Assembly (NCBI GenBank): GCA_964485585.1
Contig: CAZAJT010000015.1
Coordinates: 1-18,994 of the forward strand
DNA from: CAZAJT01 sp964485585
GTDB lineage: Bacteria; Patescibacteriota; Microgenomatia; UBA1406; GWC2-37-13
Direction of reading: 5' to 3'
DNA length: 18,994 nt
Below are positions 14,118-18,994 of the stretch, in pieces (positions within the stretch are counted from its first letter, which is position 1; each line of letters starts with the position of its first letter). The notes beneath the pieces were generated by a model. That model was not told where the DNA came from, did not search any database, and saw only the letters and a list, made by a program, of their open reading frames with translations. The translations under genes were made by a program, and so were the position numbers.

Positions 14118-14127
14118 TCCTCCTTTC
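14118..14127 (-). promoter_or_regulatory. Strong Shine-Dalgarno sequence of the CxxC microprotein
   Basis: GAAAGGAGGA on the minus strand lies about 6 nt before the ATG at 14111. A possible promoter upstream is TTTATT (14167-14162) with TATTAC (14144-14139), 17-nt spacer; the -35 match is poor and would need an activator. Confidence 0.8.
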
Positions 14128-14173
14128 TGATAAACAGAGTAATATGACTGTATTACAAAGCAATAAAAGAGCC

Positions 14174-14191
14174 GTAAGATTCTCGTAAGAA
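14174..14191 (-). promoter_or_regulatory. Two 11-bp-spaced TTCTTAC boxes between the microprotein and msrB
   Basis: On the minus strand TTCTTAC (14191-14185) and ATCTTAC (14180-14174) are exactly 11 bp apart. They lie 6 bp upstream of the possible -35 of the microprotein gene and occupy the -35 region of msrB, so binding could activate the former and control the latter. This is the third such site in the window. Confidence 0.5.
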
Positions 14192-14196
14192 TTACG

Positions 14197-14202
14197 TACA
14201 AT
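14197..14202 (+). promoter_or_regulatory. -10 box of msrB, leaderless type
   Basis: TACAAT lies 6 nt before the ATG at 14209. The position where a -35 hexamer would be (14174-14179) is instead occupied by one of the GTAAGAT/TTCTTAC boxes. Confidence 0.5.
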
Positions 14203-14208
14203 TTACCT

Positions 14209-14583
14209 ATGAAGCTCAATAAACTAACATCTGAGGAAAAGAAAGTAATCTTTTACAAAGGAACCGAGACGCCTTTTACCGGCGAGTACGAAAATCACTT
14301 TGCAGAAGGTATGTATATCTGTAGACAATGTGATACGCCACTGTATAAATCATCGAGCAAATTTCATTCGAGTTGCGGCTGGCCAAGTTTCGATCAAGAA
14401 ATCCCCGGAGCGGTAAAACGAATACCAGATGCCGATGGGATGCGTACGGAAATTATTTGTGCGCGCTGCTGTGGACATCTCGGCCATGTATTTACTGGTG
14501 AGGGATTTACCGCAAAAGCTACTCGTCATTGTGTAAATTCTATTTCTCTCAAATTTGTACCAAAAGATGCAGACAAAACATGA
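14209..14583 (+). CDS. msrB: Peptide-methionine (R)-S-oxide reductase MsrB
   Basis: A 124-residue cytoplasmic enzyme of normal length for single-domain MsrB, which reduces the R epimer of methionine sulfoxide in proteins. Zinc-binding pairs are C38-x2-C41 (CRQC) and C84-x2-C87 (CARC). SSCGWPSF at 54-61 carries C56 at the usual resolving position. HLGHVF follows the second zinc pair, and the catalytic C108 is in RHCVNSISL. Regeneration would need thioredoxin, which is not in the window. The gene overlaps msrA by 17 nt, so both epimers are handled by one transcript. The leader is essentially absent, and the promoter region carries TTCTTAC boxes that suggest stress control. Confidence 0.96.
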   Translation: MKLNKLTSEEKKVIFYKGTETPFTGEYENHFAEGMYICRQCDTPLYKSSSKFHSSCGWPSFDQEIPGAVKRIPDADGMRTEIICARCCGHLGHVFTGEGFTAKATRHCVNSISLKFVPKDADKT

Positions 14584-15106
14584 GATTGCAGTATTTGGTG
14601 GCGGATGCTTCTGGTGTAGCGAAGCGATCTTCTCTCGCTTAAAAGGTGTACGATCAGTTACTCCCGGCTACGCTGGCGGAGAAACAGAGAATCCAACGTA
14701 CGAGGAAGTTTGTGTCGGGAATACTGGACATGCGGAAGTTATAAAAATTGAGTTTGATCCACGTGCTATCTCTTACCAGCAACTTCTTGAGGTATTTTGG
14801 TTTACCCATGACCCCACCAGTCTAAACCGCCAGGGCGCTGATGGAGGGACTCAATACCGCTCTATCATTTTATATTCCTCAGAAGATCAGAAAAAACTCG
14901 CCGAAGAGTCAAAACAGGAGTTGATGACTGCCAACGTATTTAATAAACCAATCGTTACAGAAATCAAACTGCTCTCCGCATTTTACGAAGCCGAATCATA
15001 TCATAGAGACTATTATACGAAAAACTATCAACAACCGTATTGCCAACTCGTTATATCGCCCAAAATCGCCAAATTCCGTGAAAAGTTCAAATCACTCTTG
15101 AAATAA
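14567..15106 (+). CDS. msrA: Peptide-methionine (S)-S-oxide reductase MsrA
   Basis: A 179-residue cytoplasmic enzyme that reduces the S epimer of methionine sulfoxide. The catalytic motif GCFWC is at 13-17 with nucleophile C14. GYAGG (34-38), GHAEV (54-58), and DPTSLNRQGADGGTQYRS (82-99) are the conserved substrate and active-site loops. C149 in PYCQ near the C-terminus may act as a recycling Cys. The ATG at 14567 is chosen over a TTG at 14555 because it gives the usual short N-terminus before FGGGCFWC. It overlaps the end of msrB by 17 nt in another frame, so translation is probably coupled. Confidence 0.96.
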   Translation: MQTKHEIAVFGGGCFWCSEAIFSRLKGVRSVTPGYAGGETENPTYEEVCVGNTGHAEVIKIEFDPRAISYQQLLEVFWFTHDPTSLNRQGADGGTQYRSIILYSSEDQKKLAEESKQELMTANVFNKPIVTEIKLLSAFYEAESYHRDYYTKNYQQPYCQLVISPKIAKFREKFKSLLK

Positions 15107-15112
15107 CCATAA

Positions 15113-15128
15113 GATAATGTCCATTATC
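15113..15128. repeat. Short perfect inverted repeat after msrA
   Basis: GATAATG-tc-CATTATC, 7-bp arms with a 2-bp centre, begins 6 nt after the msrA stop. There is no T tract, so an intrinsic terminator is unlikely; it could be a dyad binding site or a transcript-end stem. Confidence 0.5.
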
Positions 15129-15193
15129 CCACCGTTTCCAGTACTTCCCTAACAGTGCAGTGTAGTGCAGCCAAACCACAAGTAACACTTCGC

Positions 15194-15225
15194 TCTTGAG
15201 TATAAATAGGAATCTTGAGCATAAA
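15194..15225 (+). repeat. 19-bp-period direct repeat upstream of a truncated gene
   Basis: TCTTGAGTATAAA (15194-15206) and TCTTGAGCATAAA (15213-15225) differ at one base. They contain TTGA elements but are not properly spaced to the TATTAT/TACAAT sequences at 15228-15238. They may be a local duplication or an operator pair. Confidence 0.6.
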
Positions 15226-15236
15226 GATATTATACA

Positions 15237-15446
15237 ATGGGTAAATGTTATGTTATTCATATGGCAGAAGCTGGATATAAAACTCTCATCAGCTACCAAT
15301 TGGCTCAGATCGCTTTTGTTTTAGGTTGGGATTTCGTACCGAAATACTACAACAGGATAAAAGATGGCCGACAACGAGATCAGATAAAACAAGCGCTCCG
15401 CTCATGTAAACAAAATGTTGTTAAAGGCTCGGCAGAAAGTAGTTAA
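15237..15446 (+). CDS. Truncated four-helix-bundle (23S rRNA IVS/suffix-type) protein
   Basis: A 69-residue product. From residue 9 the sequence AEAGYKTLISYQLAQIAFVL resembles the first helix of four-helix-bundle suffix-domain proteins, and DQIKQALRSCKQNVVKGSAE (48-67) matches their second helix (typical form: Q-x-AARS-x-x-QNI-x-EGS). Full-length relatives continue with two or more helices; here a stop follows directly after GSAESS, and the downstream DNA belongs to the convergent LUD gene, whose stop overlaps it by 4 nt. The gene therefore seems to be a 3'-truncated remnant or a minimal two-helix version. The start is uncertain: ATG 15237, or ATG 15261 where family similarity begins. No Shine-Dalgarno sequence is seen. 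Confidence 0.6.
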   Translation: MGKCYVIHMAEAGYKTLISYQLAQIAFVLGWDFVPKYYNRIKDGRQRDQIKQALRSCKQNVVKGSAESS

Positions 15447-16060
15447 TATCCCAGTTTTTCGCGGGCGATGATGAGGGTGATCCTTGCCGGATTCACTTCA
15501 TTATTAATGATTAACAGCTTGTTCACCGCGCTCCCCGGTACTCCATACGCTTTCTTTGCCCGTTCGCTTTCTAAGGGAAGAGTGTATTCGTAAATGCGCT
15601 TGACACCCTCTTCAGTATTTTTAGTAATCTTTTGGGCTCCAACAACCCAGATTACATGGAGCGCTCCATAAACATAGGCTGGTAACTGACTCCCAGTATT
15701 GGACGCAATTAAAACATGACCATCCTCGGTGACAGCATGGACGCTTCCGACAGCATATTCGGGAGCTGATCCCCAGCGATTCATCTCTTGCGCCTGAGTC
15801 TTTTTATCCATGGCATACAACTTGTCTCTCACCGGTTTAAACTTTCCATCTACCTTATTGAGCTCTTCTGTTAATCCGACGGTATCCAATGTTACAGAGG
15901 TCATCGTCATCACTTCGCTTCCTGCGGGAATAAGCTCAAGAACTTTGTCCTTTGCTTCCTGTCCATTCGCAACTACCATTGCATTTATGCCATTTTGCTT
16001 TAATTTTTCTATGGTGGTAGATATTATTGATTCGTCTGCCAATTGATCCCACGATTTCAT
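15443..16060 (-). CDS. LUD-domain protein (LutC/YkgG-like)
   Basis: A 205-residue cytoplasmic protein of the LUD fold: an N-terminal helical part (SIISTTIEKLKQNGINAMVV), then GSEVMTMTSVTLDTVGL, and a core with VGSVHAVTEDGHVLIASNTG and VWVVGAQKI-like strands near residues 120-160. Relatives such as LutC take part in lactate oxidation, but the LutA and LutB partners are absent, so the substrate is unknown. Stand-alone members of this type occur widely in small genomes. The frame is open to 16177, but the ATG at 16060 is the real start: the promoter TTGATT-17-TAGAAT sits just upstream and homology begins there. Confidence 0.87.
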   Translation of the reverse strand: MKSWDQLADESIISTTIEKLKQNGINAMVVANGQEAKDKVLELIPAGSEVMTMTSVTLDTVGLTEELNKVDGKFKPVRDKLYAMDKKTQAQEMNRWGSAPEYAVGSVHAVTEDGHVLIASNTGSQLPAYVYGALHVIWVVGAQKITKNTEEGVKRIYEYTLPLESERAKKAYGVPGSAVNKLLIINNEVNPARITLIIAREKLGY

Positions 16061-16067
16061 AGAAGTT

Positions 16068-16096
16068 ATTCTATAAAATCGTTTCTGAAAAATCAA
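16068..16096 (-). promoter_or_regulatory. Promoter of the LUD gene, leaderless type
   Basis: On the minus strand TTGATT (16096-16091), a 17-nt spacer and TAGAAT (16073-16068). The ATG at 16060 follows by 7 nt. This promoter is what excludes the longer reading frame starting at 16177. Confidence 0.7.
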
Positions 16097-16111
16097 TAAT
16101 TTAAATACCTC

Positions 16112-16141
16112 TTGACAAATTGCAACCAATATAAGTATTCT
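16112..16141 (+). promoter_or_regulatory. Promoter of the Tic20/DUF4870-like gene
   Basis: A perfect TTGACA (16112-16117) and TATTCT (16136-16141) with an 18-nt spacer. The ATG at 16156 lies 14 nt beyond the -10 box, giving a leader of about 7 nt. It is divergent from the LUD promoter. Confidence 0.6.
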
Positions 16142-16155
16142 AAGAACATAATTAG

Positions 16156-16470
16156 ATGGCAACGCAATCAAACTCAAACCGAAACTTATACGCCGCTCTT
16201 ACCTACATTCTCGGATTTATTACCGGCATCATATTTCTTCTCACTTCAAAAGACTCTTTTGTGAGATTCCATGCCATTCAATCCATTGGCGTATCATTAG
16301 CTTTCTTTGCTTTAAATTTTCTTTTGACAAATATGGGGCTCAATTCTTTAAATTCTCTTGTTGGGCTTGCTTCTCTTGCAGTAGTAGTAATCCTCATGGT
16401 AAAAGCCTATCGGGGAGAGAAATTCAAAGTCCCTATTATTGGTGACTTCGCTGAAAAGAAAGCATCGTAG
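16156..16470 (+). CDS. Tic20/DUF4870-like small membrane protein
   Basis: A 104-residue membrane protein. Residues 10-29, 42-58 and 64-83 are hydrophobic helices, and the segment SKDSFVRFHAIQSIGVSL (31-48) is the characteristic F-x-R-x-H-A-x-Q pattern between helix 1 and helix 2 in DUF4870/Tic20-like proteins. Proteins of this group are widespread in bacteria and their role is unknown; annotation as a chloroplast import component reflects fold similarity only. The soluble C-terminal tail is basic (KAYRGEKFKVP). It ends 5 nt before the convergent sugar dehydrogenase stop. Confidence 0.85.
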   Translation: MATQSNSNRNLYAALTYILGFITGIIFLLTSKDSFVRFHAIQSIGVSLAFFALNFLLTNMGLNSLNSLVGLASLAVVVILMVKAYRGEKFKVPIIGDFAEKKAS

Positions 16471-16475
16471 ATCTT

Positions 16476-17669
16476 CTAAAGCTTTCGTGGGTTGATTTTA
16501 ATTATCCGATCATCAGTGTCTCGTGGATTTCCGCGGCCGTCTCTGTTGCTGGTTGTGATATATAACGTGCCATCTGGCCCTTTCACCACATCTCTGATTC
16601 TCCCAAACCCACCTTTAAAATATTCCTTCAAGGTAATTTGTTTATCGTTGATAGTCGCACGGTACAAAGCCTGACCACGCAATCCGCCGAAAAAAAGCGA
16701 GTCGCCGACGAATGCGGCTCCTGCCGGCGCCCAGGTATCTGAACCTGAGTTAAGGCGCGGCGTTTCCATGCCTTCTTTTTTTTCATCTCCCTGGATAATA
16801 GGCCACCCATAATTCTTACCTTTTTCAATCAAATTAAGCTCATCTAATCCTGACTGCAATCCCGATCTTCCGTGCTCAGTGGCCCAGAGCCGTCCCTTAT
16901 CATCCCATGCTAAGCCCTGAGCATTCCGATGACCGTAAGAATAGACTTCAACCTTCACTTGTCCTGATCCTTCAATAAATTCAGGATCGGCCACTCTTAA
17001 AATCTTTCCGGCAAGAGAATCTCTATCTTGGGCTTGAGAGGAGTTTTCCGCATCGCCAGTTGTTATGTAAAGATACCCATCGGGTCCAAATTGTATTCTT
17101 CCTCCATTATGATTTGAGGCAGCTGGGATTTTATCAATAATTATTTTGTCTTCTTCTAACCGGACTGTCTTGGCAGTGTTACAATTTGATTTGTTTTCCG
17201 CACAAGCAATGGCAAGTTTAATCGCGCTATATTTGTAACGAGCTACTTTGTTATACGTAGATTCTCCCTGATTATAGGTGTAGAAAATATAAACAAAACT
17301 GTTCTTTGTAAAATCTGGATGAATTGCGATTCCTAATAAACCTCCTTCACCAATCTCTCTGACGTCTTTGAGTGTCAACGCCGGAGCTTGTTGAAGGACC
17401 CCTTTACTATTAACTGACCGTACCCTTCCCGGTCTTTCCGTTACCAACATACTCTTATCGGGTAGAAACGCAATTCCCCACGGCGTATCAAGATTTTCAG
17501 CAATCACCGTAGCAGCGGCTGCATTAGAAGTTGTAGATTTTAACTTCGATGTTTGAGTATCTCGTATAGTTAGTGGTTTGTTGTTTTTATTTTGTTTCCT
17601 CAGCAACAGAAACCCACCAATAAGGAAAACAACAACTGTAATTGTAGCTAACAGAAGTCTATTGTTCAT
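16476..17669 (-). CDS. PQQ-type glucose/sorbosone dehydrogenase-family beta-propeller protein
   Basis: A 397-residue protein with an N-terminal membrane anchor or signal peptide (about 5-22), a Lys/Thr/Ser-rich linker, and a six-bladed propeller of the GSDH family from about residue 53. Diagnostic segments are LDTPWGIAFLPD, VTERPGRV, EGGLLGIAIHPDF, NHNGGRIQFGPDGYLYITTGD (with the conserved His), and TEHGRSG-DELNLI-KGKNYGWP. Such proteins oxidise aldose sugars outside the cytoplasm with PQQ; PQQ synthesis genes are not seen, so cofactor use is uncertain. ATGs lie at 17678 and 17669. The second is preferred because a TATAAT at 17682-17677 covers the first. It overlaps the upstream hydrolase by 11 nt. 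Confidence 0.92.
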   Translation of the reverse strand: MNNRLLLATITVVVFLIGGFLLLRKQNKNNKPLTIRDTQTSKLKSTTSNAAAATVIAENLDTPWGIAFLPDKSMLVTERPGRVRSVNSKGVLQQAPALTLKDVREIGEGGLLGIAIHPDFTKNSFVYIFYTYNQGESTYNKVARYKYSAIKLAIACAENKSNCNTAKTVRLEEDKIIIDKIPAASNHNGGRIQFGPDGYLYITTGDAENSSQAQDRDSLAGKILRVADPEFIEGSGQVKVEVYSYGHRNAQGLAWDDKGRLWATEHGRSGLQSGLDELNLIEKGKNYGWPIIQGDEKKEGMETPRLNSGSDTWAPAGAAFVGDSLFFGGLRGQALYRATINDKQITLKEYFKGGFGRIRDVVKGPDGTLYITTSNRDGRGNPRDTDDRIIKINPRKL

Positions 17670-18708
17670 TCCCACCATTATACTTCAGATATTTATCAAA
17701 AAAAGCTACTGTGCGTTCCATAGCAACATCGAAACTGTTTGTTAAGTTATGGTCATCTCCCTCATAGGAGAAAAGCTCGACAGACCTCCCAGCCTTTCGA
17801 AGCTGATTATTTAACTGCTCTGAAAAGAGAAACGGTACATGAGAATCGTCTTTTGCGTGATGCAACTGAATGGGGCCGGAAATATCTTTAACATAAGAAT
17901 TTGCAGAGATTGAGTTCCAGAAAGCAGGATTTTTTTCCGGCTCACCATATTGTTGGATGAGCGTTTGTCTCCAACCTCGCGCCGTATTACCAGGAGGAAA
18001 CGGGGAAAGCGAAGCACCTCTTCTGCGCCAACTAGTTAAAAGATCAGGGTACGACGCCACAACCCCAGCCCAAATTACTCCTGCTTTTATATCTTTGTCT
18101 ACCACCATACTTCTTAATGTGATAAACCCTCCCATCGAGTGACCCCACATGCCGATTCTTTCCAGATCTGCGTCTTTATGTTTTTTTATTGACGCGACAG
18201 CATTGAGAACATCAATAGTGTAAGCATTTGATCCATAGCCACCGGTTGCCTGTCCTTCGGAATTCCCATGACCGCGGTAATCCGGTCGCAGAAGTATATA
18301 ACCATTTCTGGAAAACGCATCGGTGTAGTCAATGTACCTCTCGGTAGTTCGATACTCTGTAGGTGGAATATAGCCGTGATTAAAAATAATCACCGGCCAA
18401 CCATTTTTTGGTCGTTCTCCATTTGGTACCGTAAGTAATGCGTAGATTTTCAATCCTTCTGATCGGTAAGAAACAATAAAACGCTGATAATTGGAACCTT
18501 GTAATAACGTTTCCTCAACAACCAAATCGCTTCCCAGATATGATCCTTTCCGAAGAGCCTCTATCGAGAGTTCATGGAGGGTTTTCTGAACGTCATTCTT
18601 CCGTTCCTGTGTCTGTACCGAACCTGTTTTATACTGATTGCGATACAATACCAACGCAACAAAACCTATAACTAAGATTACTAAACTAAAAATTTTAGCG
18701 ATCTTCAT
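17659..18708 (-). CDS. Membrane-anchored alpha/beta hydrolase (dipeptidyl peptidase/esterase-like)
   Basis: A 349-residue protein with an N-terminal anchor or signal (5-21) and an alpha/beta-hydrolase domain from about 65. The oxyanion segment is NHGY (110-113), the nucleophile elbow GHSMGG gives S191, the acid is D288 (or D287) in KDDSHVP, and the base is H320 in GDDHNL. The intact triad and DYRGHGNS motif place it with the S9-type or dienelactone-like hydrolases acting on small esters or peptides. It acts outside the cytoplasm by topology. Frame is open to 18753, but ATG 18708 follows a TATAAT and begins the signal sequence. It leads directly into the sugar dehydrogenase with an 11-nt overlap, probably one transcript. 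Confidence 0.9.
   Translation of the reverse strand: MKIAKIFSLVILVIGFVALVLYRNQYKTGSVQTQERKNDVQKTLHELSIEALRKGSYLGSDLVVEETLLQGSNYQRFIVSYRSEGLKIYALLTVPNGERPKNGWPVIIFNHGYIPPTEYRTTERYIDYTDAFSRNGYILLRPDYRGHGNSEGQATGGYGSNAYTIDVLNAVASIKKHKDADLERIGMWGHSMGGFITLRSMVVDKDIKAGVIWAGVVASYPDLLTSWRRRGASLSPFPPGNTARGWRQTLIQQYGEPEKNPAFWNSISANSYVKDISGPIQLHHAKDDSHVPFLFSEQLNNQLRKAGRSVELFSYEGDDHNLTNSFDVAMERTVAFFDKYLKYNGGNEQ
17677..17682 (-). promoter_or_regulatory. Internal -10 box before the sugar dehydrogenase gene
   Basis: TATAAT on the minus strand, inside the last codons of the hydrolase gene, 7 nt before the ATG at 17669. No good -35 is seen, so this may be a weak second promoter in the operon rather than the main one. 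Confidence 0.4.
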
Positions 18709-18718
18709 TGTTAATAAA

Positions 18719-18724
18719 ATTATA
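18719..18724 (-). promoter_or_regulatory. -10 box of the hydrolase operon inside a terminator T-tract
   Basis: TATAAT on the minus strand starts directly after the hairpin at 18725-18750 and is followed by TTTATT. The ATG at 18708 is 10 nt beyond it. The -35 region would lie in the hairpin's outer arm and has no good hexamer. Confidence 0.5.
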
Positions 18725-18750
18725 CAGCTCCCTCGGATCCAAGGGAGCTG
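18725..18750 (-). terminator. Intrinsic terminator hairpin, 9-bp GC-rich arms
   Basis: CAGCTCCCT and AGGGAGCTG are perfect complementary arms around an 8-nt centre containing GGATCC. On the minus strand the hairpin is followed by TATAATTTTATT, a T-rich tract, so it should end transcription of the gene at 18758-18994. In the plus direction there is no T-tract. Confidence 0.75.
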
Positions 18751-18757
18751 CACTCCA

Positions 18758-18994
18758 TCATTTATGCATCCTCATCCATCCCTGCTTCATGTGAAAACTG
18801 CTGAGGAGCGAAAGATCTATTCCGTTTTGCTTCGCCCATACCTCTAGCTCTCCGCGTCGTCCCTCGCTCTTCGATTTAAGTTCCTTAACTTTATTGATGA
18901 TTGCCTGTTTTTGTGCTTCGGTCAATTTTCCATCCTTCACTGCTTGATTCAGGCGCTCCAGAAGTCGAGATTCCATCTGTGCACGACGCGCAGT
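18758..18994 (-). CDS. 3' part of a helical, probably secreted protein, cut by window edge
   Basis: The frame runs open to the window edge (18994). An ATG at 18976 exists, but the sequence upstream (ARRAQMESRLLERL) continues the same helix and has no Shine-Dalgarno sequence or -10 box before it, so this is more likely the C-terminal part of a longer gene. The visible 78 residues contain NQAVKDGKLTEAQKQAII, then a Lys/Glu-rich helix and ELEVWAKQNGIDLSLL. I associate this arrangement with Lys/Glu/Gln-rich exported proteins of Patescibacteria whose C-terminal ends share the LTEAQKQAI and WA-x-x-NGID patterns. Their function is unknown. A strong hairpin terminator follows 7 nt after the stop. Confidence 0.7.
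   Translation of the reverse strand, partial: TARRAQMESRLLERLNQAVKDGKLTEAQKQAIINKVKELKSKSEGRRGELEVWAKQNGIDLSLLSSFHMKQGWMRMHK

Noticed and set aside
14112..14219. Longer version of the CxxC microprotein
   Set aside because: The extra residues come from the control region with the TTCTTAC boxes, and the strong Shine-Dalgarno sequence points to the ATG at 14111.
16061..16177. Longer N-terminus of the LUD protein
   Set aside because: The extension crosses the divergent promoters at 16068-16096 and 16112-16141 and shows no family similarity.

Overview
The window is AT-rich chromosomal DNA that looks like a member of the Candidate Phyla Radiation (Patescibacteria, possibly a Microgenomates-type lineage). 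This is inferred from gene style, not from a marker gene. The evidence is tightly packed genes, several secreted or single-pass helical proteins of types I associate with these genomes, a Tic20/DUF4870-like protein, and many genes whose -10 box lies only 5-11 nt before the ATG, so their mRNAs should be almost leaderless. TGA works as a stop codon here: two gene pairs overlap through ATGA. The TGA-to-glycine code of some related lineages is therefore excluded.

Layout. 1-55 is the 5' part of a tRNA-Pro(TGG) on the minus strand, divergent from a secreted staphylococcal-type nuclease (116-673). Glucose-6-phosphate dehydrogenase (682-2118, minus) follows convergently. 2208-3192 holds two small envelope proteins under a near-consensus promoter, followed by an OmpR-type response regulator (3297-3965). 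Convergent to the regulator is an operon of a soluble tandem-GAF histidine kinase (5065-6750) and an unrecognised P-loop NTPase (3947-5068), joined by a 4-nt overlap. Next come a TerC/DUF475 membrane protein (6795-7718, minus), a GlsB/YeaQ-type small membrane protein (7849-8100), a 363-nt gene-free stretch with two small hairpins, and a DUF1599/MazG-like helical protein (8464-8763, minus). 8814-13948 is a surface-glycan locus: a large GT-C glycosyltransferase, a DegT-type sugar aminotransferase, a GT2 glycosyltransferase lacking the usual DXD, and a Gfo/Idh/MocA sugar dehydrogenase. Then come a 39-residue CxxC microprotein, the methionine sulfoxide reductases MsrB and MsrA, a truncated four-helix-bundle protein, a LUD-domain protein, a Tic20/DUF4870-like membrane protein, a PQQ-type sugar dehydrogenase, an alpha/beta hydrolase, and the 3' part of a helical protein at the right edge.

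Regulation. The most interesting signal is a repeated 7-mer, TTCTTAC, arranged head-to-tail with exactly 11-bp period. It occurs in three intergenic regions: before the response regulator (three copies), between terC and the GlsB-like gene (two), and between the CxxC microprotein and msrB (two). Eleven-bp direct repeats are the usual form of OmpR/PhoB-family binding sites, so this may be the site of the local response regulator. The three genes with Shine-Dalgarno sequences (terC-like, GlsB-like, microprotein) all sit beside these boxes, whereas most other genes look leaderless. The inferred circuit is GAF kinase to OmpR-type regulator to an envelope and oxidative-repair stress set. I found no CRISPR array, insertion sequence, phage module or recognisable defence system.
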